A DNA stretch of 64,000 bases. Source: Timema cristinae. Taxonomy: Eukaryota > Arthropoda > Insecta > Phasmatodea > Timematidae. The translations under genes were made by a program, and so were the position numbers. This document shows, piece by piece, positions 33,789 to 46,900 of this stretch. Below the pieces are notes generated by a model that had not been told where the DNA came from, ran no database searches, and was given only the letters and a program-made list of their open reading frames with translations. The stretch's first letter is position 1. Every line of letters begins with the position of its first letter. The stretch lies in the NCBI GenBank assembly GCA_039000515.1, contig JBCFYV010000001.1, positions 63,960,621-64,024,620 on the forward strand, written 5' to 3'.

Positions 33789-36700
33789 CTGTAGGCAAGG
33801 AATAGAAAATACTGACGAGAAACAGTAACATTACCGAAATCAATCTTGGAATGGTCACTGTTACTGTTGACTATCTAATCCAAAGGGTTGCACCATATTT
33901 ATTTTGACAAAAATGGGCTATACTCATAAATCATGCTATCGAATCTTCTCTTTGAATGTTTCAGGTAGATGAACTATAGCGAGCTAGTTCAATTTGATCT
34001 CTGGAGATGTGGCTGGATGCTGTACAGGTTGCTAAACTCTGGACAAGTTGCCTATCCTTCCTTGTAAATATTTAATAAGTTATATGGTCATTTAATGTAA
34101 ATCTCGTCTAATCAGATTATTAAAACACCAGCACTTTGAGCAAAATATGAACATTACTAAGATTAGACGAGAAAAAGACAGATCACGCCTTGTACCATGC
34201 ATACACATTCTGATATATCTATTGTCTTGGAGGTCAGACTAGTGACGTACGGACTAGTGATAAGTTCTTTAACTTCAAAGAAATTGATAAAGTAATAAAG
34301 CGAATGGCATTCTTATATTTCTAAGAGGTAATTTAAACCGGTTTGACTTAGCTGCTCAGTTTTAAACTGAAATAGATTCAAATATGTAGGCATTTTCGAA
34401 ACCTTTATGAACACCTAATTTTGTGCTTTGTTTCATGCACATCGTATAATGTATCTTTTATAATATATTGTAGTTTGAACTATTATTTATTTAGAGTTTA
34501 ATACCAAGCAAATATCTATAATACTAAAAGGATGTGTGCCCAGCCAAATCTACGTCACGCAGGGATCTGAAATTTTTAACGTAGGTGGACGGAAGGGGGT
34601 CCGAATGCAACTCGAAGCCGGATTTTTAAATTTTTAATTATCTTTTAAATTAGGCTAACTTTAACAAATTTTGAAGACGGCAAGGGCCACACCATGCGTG
34701 ATTTCTATTATATATATAATCCTGAAGCATAGAGATTTATCAAGATATGTGAATAAACCTAAGGTCCCATTTTAAACTAAAGTATTTAGTGTAAAATATA
34801 TTCTATTCCCACTCAAACGATTACTTGTGCGCGTTGTAAAATGGCCAATTGTGTATTAAGTATCGTCTAAAGACTTCACCAGTTGATCTGAGTCCTTTTC
34901 GAATGTATATATTTGTTGTTTCATATATTCATTCGGACTAAGATGATGAAAATCCCCCGATGTAATTAGCAAAACCAACTTAATTATACACAGTATGTAC
35001 CTACCTAATAAAAACTATGAATATTAAAGTTATACGTTGCAATATTTTGTATGCATATACATATGTATGTATATATGTATGTCTATATATGTACATATAT
35101 AACCCTCTTCTAATCATAAATAAGCTATAGCTAGTGTTTGGAAGGGTATTAGTCTGAAACTTTAATAAATTCATTCTTTTTAGCAAAACAATGGCTTATT
35201 AATACAAATTAATATTCTAAAAATAGTTCTTTTATGAATAATTGTCAATCGGGCTAATGAATTACTGTAAAAAATATAATGAAGTTCATTTAACGTGCCA
35301 ATTTATTATAGATTATAAAAAAATAGATATATTGATATCATGAAAGCTGGCCGACCAAATTAAAAATGTATTTAAATATAGCCGCAAATGTTGATGAAGT
35401 GTCAGGTCCTTCTTTTAAACCCTTTACCTCCCATTCCCTAACGGTCTATATGACCCTGTATCTTCAAATTATTGTCTTTACTCTAGTACTTTAACTGCAT
35501 GGGTGCATGTAATTATTAATTTATTTAACTTTGTCTCGATGTGGACATCAACATAGTTCTGTCTTTGATGCACCAGCTTCAAGGAAGTATCTCTATTGAC
35601 AACTGATGCTTTTCAAACGAAGCTTGTAGCTTTTAACCTTCAACTAGATAGGCTTTGAATGATGAGTGGCCAATCCATAGAAGTGTAAGGTTATAAATGT
35701 AATATCACGTGATTCCCGTGTAAAAAATAACAACTTATCGTACTAAATAATCACATTACTTATCAGTTTGTCTAACTCGTACTTGACGGGTTAGCCGTGT
35801 CTGTTTTTGCGAAGGTCCACACAATTTCGTTGTTGGGACGATCATTGGGTTGAGATGTAATTTCCCTGTGGCACCCCAAAAAGACACCATCTCCAGGTCA
35901 ATGTTCAAGTGTTGGGGCGTTGTAAGTGTTAAAACAATCAAATGTGTACAGGATGTATTCATATTGGTGTATCCAAGGGGACAGATCTAAGGCGTGGCAA
36001 TCATGTGAATTACTTATATCTAACAGGACAGGGTAGTTTGTAGGTCATCAGACTTTGATGCACTAAGTGGCTGATATGTGTCAGGTATTGATGGTTCAAA
36101 CCACTTCTTGAGGTTGCCGCTAAAATCTTGTGAAATCATCTGTGCCTTTGGCAGACAGTCCCTAAGTCTGAGTAACATAATTAACCTGTAAATCTTACCC
36201 CTACACATAAGAGGTCAACTTCTGAATCCAGGTATATGTCAATCCTCCCCTCCCCCTTTATTATTCTATAACAAATAAATCTCTAACAATATTGACATGA
36301 GTGTCTGGTTTAGCCATGAGGGTAGTGTGTCTGTCCCCTTGAGTGAGCTCTGCATATAGTGGCATTTGATGGTAAGTTCCCGGAGTCAGAAAGCAGACTA
36401 CAGTATAGAGCAACACTATCTTAAATTGCGTTACAAATGCTATTAAACACTCGCCATATCTTTCTAGCCCATAGGTGTTGTATGAAGTTTACTGACGCAT
36501 CCAATGTAAACTACCGAAACTAGTTTTAAATAATTTATACATAATATCCCAGTTTCAAGTGATTCCAAATATATCACTTCAAAGTCTAGCTTCAATTGTG
36601 TGGGAAAGGTAAACCTTTTATGGAGGCTGTAGTAAGAGTTATGAGCAACGCCTGCAAGGCCTGAAATAGATATCTTTCACACATAGCTAAAAAATATTGT

Positions 36701-38247
36701 ATACTTTTGAAACATTTAAAAACATTAAAAAGGCTGTAATACTAAACACAATTATTTTGATTTTACAAGGGTAAATTATGGTTTAGAAACTACAATATTA
36801 ATTCAAATTACTTTATTACCTAACATGGTAATGTTTTGAGAAGTCTTAATCGCGTTTTACTGATTTCAACGACTTCAATTTGTCATTTATATTCTGGCGT
36901 AATCCATTTCACCTTGATATTACAAATTCAAGCAAATAAATTTTCACCTTTCTGTATTTGGAGAAGTGTTTGAAGATGATTTGCCTTTTTTCACAGCTTG
37001 GAACACTTGAAAATTTACCATAACTCTTCAGTCAAAGATATGTGGAAATCTATTCTGACTGACAACAATTTCTTAACTTGTAAATCAGACATTTCAAAAT
37101 GATTGACTACGTTCGGATCAACATGATTGACTATGTTCGGATCAACATGATTGCGTGCACCGACGTTCTCTAAGATGGATTCATCTCGAAATATTGATAT
37201 CAATTTGGAGTTGGAGCTAAGATGTGAATTGAGTTCAGATATTCAACTTGCAACGTATCGGACAAACGGATTGTCAAATTTCGCAGTAAAATATCTTACA
37301 TTTTCAATTTGAACCATTTTTATCATTCGCGTTTGATGCAGTTTTAAATAGACTTGTTCAAACAGTGTTTGTTGTTTTGAATGTTCAACTAAGCAACCTA
37401 ATTTTTCAGTTTGTACATGATGTCTCATTCGTCACACCTGTAGCTGCATTGAAAAATGTTTCCCCCTCTTTAGATTGATATTTAAAAGTATAATTTTGGC
37501 TAAATTAATGTATAGATGGATGGGTTGATGGGAGATGTCAAACTTATAATTCCTCTCAAATAAGGAGAAAATTATTTTTCTAATTCATATATCAGTAAGG
37601 TTTCCTATCCTCTAGTCATGTGAATCCTAATCAACATCCAAAAATAGCTACTCTCATTATCTTAATTCCTTAACTTCAATAGTGGCAATTGTAGTTCCTA
37701 AGTTCCTAAAGCCAGGGTCCACTAATGTGACCATCCTAACAGTTTATTAGAGGAGCTTTATTTATTTATTTAATATGAGTTGCAGAGCATATCTTAAATA
37801 GTGGTATTCATCTTCTCCAATGACATCATTTTTCTCAGATTTTTCTTGAATTGAGCTCACCATTATTTGTCAAAGAATAAACACTTATAATCATACTTTC
37901 AACGATTTTCAGTACTCTATTAATTCTAGTTCTATTACACTTAATATGTAAAAATCTTTTTAATTCATAAATTACCTTATCTTAAATACCGACTTAAACT
38001 CATCTGTTCTACCAAATAATGTCCTGAATCACTTAGTTTCAGAAGAAGACCTTCAACATGCACTACATACTGTTTACGAAGTGATAAACCACTCTGGTCT
38101 GATGATTTAGACGAGCAAACGATGAAGCTACCAACTATAGCCAGATGTTCACTACAAATGTTATTCCGGTACAAAATGAACTAAACACATGTTGAGTGTG
38201 TGAGCTATATTATAAAGATAGTAATGCGTGTAATTAGTTCCTGACAC
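33789..38247. other. Upstream of Hs3st coding exons: mostly unassigned AT-rich DNA
   Basis: The splice acceptor at 33789 means part of this is probably a 5' intron of Hs3st. Apart from the dispersed repeat at 34521-34690, I see no gene, tRNA-like box or transposon end. Short frames on the minus strand at 37015-37428 show no motif. Confidence 0.4.
34521..34690 (+). repeat. Dispersed repeat (copy A), shared with 55710-55895
   Basis: It contains GCCCAGCCAAATCTACG, then CACG, ATCTGAAAT and GGGGGTCCGAATGCA, then CTC.AA and a run ending TTAAATTAGGCTA. The same blocks in the same order and spacing occur at 55769-55880. Copy ends are approximate. No coding potential seen. Confidence 0.75.
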
Positions 38248-38637
38248 GTGCCCAGTAAGATCAGACAGGAAATATTGTATTGTATGAGATATAATAAGAA
38301 AAAACAAGAAGAATTAAAGACCAAAGCTTTTGAAGTCCTGGAAAAACAGGCAAAGAAAATGACATTATCAAGTCAAAAGGCGATTCCAAAACTGACTATT
38401 GGAACAACAGTGACAATTCTAATTCCTAGCATTGAAAATAATACTCTGGGGCTGGTTTTAGAAGTGGCTGATGACGGTTATTATAGATTAGGTATATTAG
38501 ACGGTACAACGAATGGTATTTTTTCAATGAATCAAATAATCTATTGTAAGGAATCATTTTTGAAAGCAGAAACAGATAGAAAATACAGTTATTTAAAGTG
38601 GTATTCGTCTCTTCCGTGTAGGCCTACCAACAAATGA
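38248..38637 (+). pseudogene. C-terminal fragment of a KRBA2-like transposon-derived integrase
   Basis: An open frame of 129 codons starting with GTG, bounded upstream by TGA; the first ATG is at codon 13. It contains RYNKKKQEELKTKAFEVLEK, then LTIGTTVTILIPSIENN, then LGLVLEVADDGYYRLGILDG, IFSMNQIIYCKESFL and a final KYSYLKW. This is the pattern I recall from the region after the integrase core in insect proteins annotated as KRAB-A domain-containing protein 2-like, which derive from DDE-integrase transposons. The core (DDE) domain is not visible immediately upstream, so it is a 3' remnant or a terminal exon. Recognition is from memory of the family. Confidence 0.6.
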
Positions 38638-38639
38638 AA

Positions 38640-39040
38640 TGTAAGTCCGTTTGTATTTTTTCATACTGTCAGTTTTTTATTTATCACTAAGTTGAACATC
38701 TTTCTTACAAAAGAGGTATTAATTCATTATCGTCTTAATTTTTTGATAAACTTTTTACCCTGATACTCCGGCCTGTTCAGACTTTGTCCGAAATTGGTAA
38801 ACAGATCGACATTTTCCCGAAACATTCACACTAACATATATTCTATGTAATATGAACTACATTTTATCATTATAAACCACAGTAATTATTAGAACTATTC
38901 ATTATTTAAGGTTTCCATTACTGTTTCAAGACAGAAAATATATCGATTTGAAATGTGTATTTAACTTTCATTTCATAAAGAATTGAAGATAATTTAAAAA
39001 TGTAAAAGAATAGCCTCACCGTTTTTATGAGCACCGAATT
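38640..39040. other. AT-rich spacer, nothing recognised
   Basis: No ORF, repeat or RNA feature seen. Confidence 0.4.
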
Positions 39041-39049
39041 TTACTCTCG

Positions 39050-39425
39050 TACGTCACGAATCATCTCGTTCGAGGGAAGGGGCGAGTTCATTAGTTGACG
39101 TCCACAATAAAAGTAACCAATAGTAGAGCAAACGCTAAAGAGGGAGATGGATAGAACAGATGCGTCAAATATATGACGTCACGAGACGAGGGCAGGAGAA
39201 GGTTCTAGTCCAAGGGAAGGGTGTGTGTAAGGGGGAAACGCTGCATCGACCTGGGATGTGAGCCGAGTGAGTCAAGGTCACACACGGATCGACCCAGCAG
39301 GTAGTGGCTGGCCACCAATATGGCCGTCCGACACATTCACGTCACCACGTGAGTCAAGGTCACAACCTGAACACATGTGGACCTTCATAAAAGTCTATCT
39401 AGCAAAGTCTTGTCAAGTCGTTGAT
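39050..39425. promoter_or_regulatory. Candidate promoter/enhancer: CRE plus duplicated AP-1-like/AAGGTCA module
   Basis: A CpG-richer island in AT-rich DNA. It has a perfect CRE TGACGTCA at 39174-39181 and a 16-mer GTGAGTCAAGGTCACA present twice (39267-39282 and 39349-39364, 82 bp apart). Each 16-mer combines TGAGTCA (AP-1-like) with AAGGTCA (nuclear-receptor half-site). The second copy is preceded by an E box CACGTG. A TATA-like CATAAAAG lies near 39389. It sits ~5.3 kb upstream of the Hs3st coding exon and could belong to its 5' exon, but no transcript evidence is visible. Confidence 0.35.
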
Positions 39426-39454
39426 GTGTTTTAGGGGTGACTAGGAGTTTCAAA

Positions 39455-39475
39455 AGAGAAGGGGGGGGGGGGGTA
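39455..39475 (+). repeat. Poly-G tract
   Basis: A run of about 12-13 G after AGAGAAG. Homopolymer length is likely to be uncertain. Confidence 0.85.
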
Positions 39476-39479
39476 GAGC

Positions 39480-42400
39480 CAACTTTTAAATCAAATTAAA
39501 AATAATGAAATTCATTGCAATAATAACAATTCGGGGACATACAGTAGTCAAACCATGGTCTTGTGGGAGACTGGGTACAACTTTTTACCCAGACCACAGA
39601 AAAGGTATAGGCCTACACCGGACCCGCAGCCTCCGGTTTGAAATGACTGCGCTCCGTGAGGGAGTTAGATGATTTAACTAGAGAGAAGTAGACAAATATA
39701 CTTCTCGAATCAATCGGCTGGCTTCCACAAAGCTAGGTTCATGTAGTGACCCAACCCCCTTCCCATAATCTTACCTCACAAAGAGCTTACGCAGGCGATT
39801 ACAATGGTCCCTTTATAACGAACATGTTAAAAGTGATCGTTTAACAACTCCATATTATTTGGAAGTGCTTTATTCATTAAACATTGACATTAGCGAACCC
39901 TGTGTTGAGGGATTCAACTTGACTCAAGGAGCGCAGCTAAACTTCGTTAGGACTGAGGACATGGTGTGTCCTTGTTTGTGGACCAACACAAGTTCTAAGA
40001 GATATCAGACATTGATATTTTGGCATCTTAACACGCTCACAAATCAAAGATAGTAAAGTAGCGTTTTCATTTCATGGTCTTAGTTAATATGCTTAGTAAG
40101 GAAAATAATTATTAAGATGATCAAAAAAAGGAGCTCATTATTAAAATATTTAGAATAATTGATTGCTCATAATTGTAAAAGCATTTAAATTTGCTTGGCT
40201 ATGCATGAAATATATCATGTTTATAAAATATATATATTTTGGTATACACTGTTTTATGTGGGAGGGGGAAGGGCGAGATTATAAATATTATTTATTTAAA
40301 TGGAATGCCCTAAAACTATTATTATCATTAAAGGGGGGACCAGACCTAAAAAAATTGAAAATGTCAAAATGTTTGTGTTTAATAGTTTTAGATAGAGCAC
40401 TAATTCCCTTTCCAATGATATAAAATGGCATTAATATCCAATAGAAGTGCAAAAAATAAAACCCCATAAATACATTGTTGTTTCACAAACAATTATATCA
40501 TTAGAAGAATCAAATAAAAAGCGTTACTACTAGCGTTTCAAGCGAGCAATTACCACAACATTAATAGAATATCATTCTTTGGCCTTTCGGTAAAATTTTT
40601 AAAATTGTGATAGTGGGATTGTTAGCTTACTCTTTGTTGCTGTTTGTTTACACATCAGTAATGAAAATCTTTGTGGTTTTTTATTCTATGACTCTATAAT
40701 AATGTTTTTGAGTTGATACTTTTGTTTTGTATGAAATACATTTACTGTGACAAAATGCAACGTATAAAAAGTATAGCTCTCAAGAAAATAAAGTTGGTGT
40801 GCCTGGGCATAACCTAAAAATTTTACCTATTATATCAATAGTTTTATACTTAGATAAAGAAAAGTCTGACAATGCATCAAACTAGAAGCTGAAAGAACTT
40901 GACAAGTAAAATGATTTCCAAAATGAAACAGATGCAAACTATTTTATCAATGACAATATTGTCAAAAGCTTTGGAGAAGCATGCACTTACATAATTAAAT
41001 GCATAAAAATGTAAGTTAACATTATAATATTCTTACAAATATTTTATAGTTTATCTTCAAGTACACTTTACTCAAAACATCTTGTATAAGTATTGAGAAA
41101 AGTGTAGGCCTACCTCAAAATCAGAGATTAAACACAGGAAAAATAGGGACATCCCAATCCCCTTAGGTAACAATCTTATAAGTTAGCTTTCAACACCTCA
41201 AGAAATACTTATTTGAATTTTATTGGGTGATAGTTTGAATAATTTGTCTGAATATTAAGACTAATTTAAGATAAATTAGTCTACATTTGAAATAAAAAAA
41301 GACACAATATTTGTTTAACTGGGCCTACAAATGAAAATAAAAAACTATATAAAATTATCACTATTGTAGAACCTTTAAAACTCACCTCACAGCAATGCTC
41401 AATTCAAACACAACTCTTTTTTTAAATATCAAATTCACACCTATGCTATATATGTTATTTATTTAAATTATTCATCATATATATTACTAGATTTAAAAAT
41501 AATAATAATCTGATATTTTATTGATTCATCCCAGCCTCGTGAAGGATTTCTAATAATTCTTATTTAAAACAATCATAAATGACTGTTATTATACATCACA
41601 TGTTCATAACAACGATATGCCGGCCGCGAGCACAGCGCTAGCTTATATTGCGGCAAAAGCTTCAAATTGTGATCAACATGCAGTGAGGAATGTCAGGTCA
41701 CCATCAACAACTCCTCTCCCTTCCAAAGGTCTGAATGGGAACTGGACCTTGCAGTATGGTTTCCTTCTCTAGGTAGATTGGGAATTGTTAACCAAACCTA
41801 ACCATTTTTTCCTCTCTTCCTAATAATTAATTGGACCTTAGACACGCTGTACAGATTAGCTGGATGGCTTGCACTGAACTGAAATCTGCTGACGATTTGT
41901 TGTATTTATTTCCAATTAATATTTTACTATGAAGAGTCCAATCCACCTGATTAGAATATATTTCTTGTCAGTCGATTTCCTTTCAACGATACAAAAATAA
42001 AATTGTAGTTGGAATTCATTTCCTAGCCCACCCGAAATATTGGTTCAATGATTTTATTCTAAATAGTTTCAAGTGTAATCAAACTTTAAACAAATCGGAC
42101 GTTAACATCATCTCACACAGATAAGTATTCAAACAAATGCTTTAAGCTCGTCTTGGTTTTTTGTTGGTAATGTGAAGGTTTAGTTACCAAACCTAACCCG
42201 TTATAACAAGGTGTATTTTCCTAAATGCATTCCTGTTCTCCTTGCATTAGGATATTCTGAGTCCTAGTTTTATCACCCCTTCCTTTGTGTGACGGTAGCT
42301 CTAATGATTAATACGAAGGGGAGAACATAAAATATCATAAGTGATGACATTAGCATGGTACACATAAATAAAGTAATTATTAATATTAGCAAAAGAAAAA

Positions 42401-42814
42401 CTTAATCAGTGAAACGCATTCCAATGAATTTTGGGAAATAACTTGGCGTGAATGCTTCACCCATTCTTAGTTTATCCCAATCTATCCTTATAACACCCAA
42501 TAGGCATAATATAACGAGCCCAAAACAAACCTTTTTCACAAGGTCCGTAAAGTTTAACTTCTAAAATATTAATTTTAAAGCAATATTTTGACAATATGTT
42601 TATCAGCCCAGTAAAATTTGTAATGAATTTGTTTGTCCAATGAATGAAAAGATTCAAACTGATAGATAGAGTATTTAGAGGAATGTTATCTAAAGGTAGA
42701 CTACATTTCCATAGAGAGAGCTGCTGAATGCGATCTAAGCTGCCAGCGATGTTTTCTTACAACCGTCAGTCACTTGCTGTCATTGCTCTCTGAATGTAAT
42801 ATTGTTTCGTCACT
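39480..42814. other. AT-rich region, nothing recognised
   Basis: About 3.3 kb without a supported gene. Short open frames at 39859-40053 and 40163-40423 have no motif. No tRNA-like boxes or tandem repeats seen. Confidence 0.4.
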
Positions 42815-43059
42815 ATGAGTGAAAACGATGATTTGCTTACTAATTTGCTGCTAGAAGACACTGAGGAGGACCAAATATTACAATTGTGTACGAACGAGGG
42901 GAATGTTAGTGTATCTCCTATTTTTAAAGGAAGACATTAGTTAATCGACACTTGTTGCAATATGAAAACAAATTCAGATCATTTTATAGACTGGTCATTT
43001 CTCAGTTTAGCTACATTCTTGATTTGATAAAAAGAAAATGGTCAAAAGTGCTTCCTTAA
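42815..43059 (+). pseudogene. N-terminal fragment of a PIF/Harbinger-like nuclease
   Basis: The ATG at 42815 opens MSENDDLLTNLLLEDTEEDQ...SPIFKGRH, ended by TAG at 42938-42940. A one-frame shift continues directly with LVNRHLLQYENKFRSFYRLV and ISQFSYILDLIKRKWSK. An acidic N-terminus, then a 'P.F..R' segment, then KF..F.R....QF..IL is the start pattern of HARBI1-like transposases. The catalytic domain is absent and sequence quickly becomes AT-rich. Identification is tentative, based on a short region. Confidence 0.45.
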
Positions 43060-43214
43060 ATAAAGTTCAGTAAAAAGTAAGAAAGTAATAGAGTTTTGAA
43101 GATAACAGAATCAAGAAAGATATTTTAAGTAGAATATCACAGGTGAAGAAAGCTTTTCATAAGAAGAAGACATTATTATTTGTATCACATCGTTTTACTA
43201 CTTGTTCAGGTTAT

Positions 43215-43425
43215 ACACATATATAATTATTCTATTGGGGTAGGGATGAGCAAGGAGGCATTTTAGAGGTAATATACCCACATCTGCATGAAAGGAGGGT
43301 GGGAAACCATTTAGGGAAAAACTCTCTCATTAGACCCGACCTGGATTCAAACCCTCTATTCCCATCATCAGCAGGCCAGTCTAATATTAGAACGACACCT
43401 CAGACCATTCAGCCACTTAAGCGAG
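43215..43425 (-). mobile_element. tRNA-derived SINE, minus strand
   Basis: On the minus strand the head is AAGTGGCTGAATGGTCTGAG, an A box in a tRNA-Leu/Ser-like context. The B box is GGTTTGAATCC at about 43333-43343. A body with TTTTTCCCTAAATGGTTTCCCACCCTCC resembles the body at 54625-54660. The 3' core is not recognised, so the left end is uncertain. Confidence 0.65.
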
Positions 43426-43454
43426 TGAGTCTTTACTAACCTCGAAAAGCATAC

Positions 43455-43925
43455 ATTCGGAATAAGAAACATGTTCTAAAAGGCATATGTTTGGAGCGTT
43501 GCACTCGAGGGATGTGAACTATGGACCATTGGTGCAACCGAAAGGAAACTATTAGAAATGTTTGAAATGTGATGATTAGGAAGAATGTTACAAATATTAT
43601 GAATGGAGATGGTATAAATACAAAAGTGTTAAGAGAAGCAACTGAAGGAAAGAAACTTTGAGGTAAAGAAAAGTTAACATGGTAGGACATGTACTGACAC
43701 GTTATAGATTGACAAAGATACTTATAGAAGGAGATGTGTAAGGGAGAAGACTGGAGGTCATGAATCAGATAGTGGACGATGTTGGCAGAAGATACTTATA
43801 GAAGGAGAAGACTGAGTGCATGAATCAGATAGTGGACGATGTTGGCAGAAGATACTTATAGAAGGAGATGTGTAAGGGAGAAGACTAGAGTGCATGAATC
43901 AGATAGTGGACGATGTTGGCAGAAG
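43455..43925 (+). mobile_element. Decayed LINE: C-terminal reverse transcriptase region
   Basis: Across several frames the plus strand reads VWSVALEGCELWTIGATERK, LEMFEM, then RMLQI, WYKYKSVKRSN-like sequence, a WxGHVL equivalent, RLTKILIEGDV, and MNQIVDDVG. This is the thumb/C-terminal order (VWSVALYG.E.WT, FEMWCWRRML, W.GHILRH, IIEG.....GR, ...Q...D.G) of widespread animal endonuclease/reverse-transcriptase LINEs. Multiple stops and shifts are present. The last ~70 bp are triplicated (43718-43923). Confidence 0.7.
43718..43923 (+). repeat. Three tandem copies of a 60-73-bp LINE segment
   Basis: Units run from about 43718, 43791 and 43851. Each starts GATACTTATAGAAGGAGA and ends ATAGTGGACGATGTTGGCAG. 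The middle unit lacks 13 bp (TGTGTAAGGGAGA). Because the segment is coding in the intact LINE, the amplification happened after insertion or in a dead lineage. Confidence 0.9.
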
Positions 43926-46900
43926 ACTGTACATATATATTTACCCAGGTTTAGCAAAAGTTGAGACCCGCAGCAAGCCAATCAGTATTAATGACCTAAT
44001 GATAAGTAGAGTACCCAAACCTCAGTGATGAAAAATTAGCTATTATATTTTGGAACTATTTCATCCAACATATGATCTTATATCACTAAAAAAATTACTT
44101 TTGAATTACTTATATTGAATAAAACCCTTTAAAAACGTGAGAGAAAAGCTTTACTAACACTGCTGCTAGACTTTTCAGAGAGGAGTTGTGGCCAGGGCCA
44201 TTTGTAAATCCTTACATCAATTTAAATGAACAAATAGGTTAAATATTTATTTTTTACAAATATAAAATACATTTTCACTTGTAGCTTAATATGAGAAAAA
44301 CAAGAGTTGCACGTACGTACATGAATAGCGACGTTTGTGAGGTCAAAATTACCTTTATTTTAAGAATACGGCCTCATCGAATACCATATTCGTAGATTTG
44401 AAAAATGACACCTGGATAACTCAATCTGCTGGTGATACCTCATACGTAATTTCATAAGTCCATCACGGATTCTGCCTGAAATTATGAGTGAAGGATGATT
44501 TTACTGTCAATGCCAGAAGATTGACACTCTGGGGCCTATGACAATGGTTCTGGGTTACATTCTCCTATACCTGTGTGCGTGTTGGTTTTTTTCTAATTTA
44601 CGACTAGTATAATTTCAAGTCAATAAGTCTTCAGTATAATATTACAATTGGAAATAATAAATGTATTATGTTTTCATACAGGCTTAATTGTTTGTTGTTA
44701 GACTTGGTTTAGATTTATACATATTGCAACTAATAGCAAATAGTGGATAACTCATCATTCAAATAAAGTTGGAGTAAATCACTTAAAAAAATTGGCAATT
44801 TAAAATTATCCAGGCAATCCGGCCTTAAATTTGCTGAATCAGTCCCAACAAAGTGTTTTGTTTATCAAAATAAACAAGAAACTTATGTTTTGCCGATTTA
44901 AACAACAACAAAAAATTGAGCTATGAATGTTTTATGTTCAAAGCTGCGATAGCTAATACAAAAAAAAGTTTAAAAAATGCTTTATTTTAAAACTAATTAA
45001 GATATTCAACTTTTACTTTTTGATTGAGATAGTGATTTTCTTTCATTTGAAGTCCACGTAGAATTTTAAAATGTTCATAAATGCCTAATAGATAGGTTTT
45101 TTTCTAAAAATAAGGCTTTATTTTTCTTAAAAAATATTGATGATATTTTCATAGCTATGTTAAAGTTTTAAGGTGACTTAAGATATTGAAACAATTAAGG
45201 ATGGACAAGTATGTCATCTTGCCTTTTCTTCGTAACTGAACAAAATCTGGATATATTAAAGGTGATGAAGATTAAAAGTGATGAGTTGGAAGCACTCTTT
45301 ATGGTTTTCACACAGAATTCCTTAATCCATAAGTTCAGCCATGACAGGTACTTAAAGTAGATAGTAGATAAGTATTCAGATACCAAATGTAAACTTCCAA
45401 TGCCAAAGATTAAAAATTATATTATAACATTAACTTTGAGTCGTACCTTTGCTATCTTAATTATTTTATACAAGGGGTTATGTATATCATTTTTTCTTGG
45501 CTGAACCAGCTGGTGCAAAAGTAAGATTTTGTTATATTAGATTTTAAATTCGCATTATAAGATAATATAAATAAACAACCAAATATTAAGGAACCACACT
45601 TTGGTGACTTTTTTTTTACCTTCAACGTACAATATTTGCCACATAAAATTAAACCAGTTATTTTGAAATCTTACTATAATATAAATTCAGCACATATTTT
45701 TGTCTATAGTGAAAATTTAAATTTTTTAAATTATTTTTTTAAATTCTATTAACTTGCTATTTGGTCTATCATCGACAATGAGAGATTTACAAGTGAACTA
45801 TTGACAAGTAGTCGCTATTCAACAAATAGGAAGTTTTGGCATGTTTTTTTTATCAGCTAGGACCCAGATTAAGTTTTTTTTAGTTTCACACAAAAATTAT
45901 ATATATACCAAGTTTCCCACTTACCTTAACGATTACTATACACGCTATTTATTTCAAATACATTCTTTAGATAGAAGTATTTTGCACAAAACTTTCAAAA
46001 CAATACGTCACATATTATGATTGCTGAGTGAATTATAAAGTTAATGAAGAATACAATGTACCCACAAAACAAGCAATCTCTTATAAATCATGCAATGTAG
46101 TTAATGGTAGTAAATATATTGCCTCACTGAACATACCTTATTAGTAGATTGTAAACTTACACATAAGAGTCTACATTATTTCCCTAGCTATCGTGATGAT
46201 CCAAAAGTAGCTTATCTTAACTTGAGATTAAAACTAGATAGTGAAATATGATTATAAGTAGATATAGAGGTGTATATACTATTGTTTAAATAACGGGCAC
46301 TACAGTATCACGGAGATAATAAGATTAACCCTGTTATGAAGATTATGGATCTACATTCGTGTGAAGATAGCAGAGAGCTACTACAGTGAATATAGCAGAG
46401 GGTAAACACTGAGAAAGTGGTAGATGGCCACGATATGAAGGCTTTTCGAGTTTATTATCAATAGTGTATTGCCTTGCCAGCCCACAGACAAGGAAATAAA
46501 AGATACGTAGCCTTATGGGAGATTTGTTGCGACCCTCGAGTAAGGTAGAACATAAAATATCCAGCGATAACAACACTTCCAACTCATAATTCTTTAAAAC
46601 AATTAACTTTCAAAATGTTTCTCGTGAGAAAGACAAGCTGAGAGTGAGAGCTAATCCCTGCTGTCTGTCTCTTTAAGTACCATAGTTCAGTTCGGATAGC
46701 GGTAATACCTTTCCCCGCCTCAACCGCCCTTTCATTGACAAAAACTTTTCAAACCATTGAGAGTGTTGGACCCAAATATACATTGTCATTGCTTCTACAG
46801 AGACACACAGTCTTGGAAATTAACTTGTAAATAAATTATTAAATATTTTGGGAATAGCATCGGTGGTCACTGTATTTAGGATTCACATTTTCATTAGACT

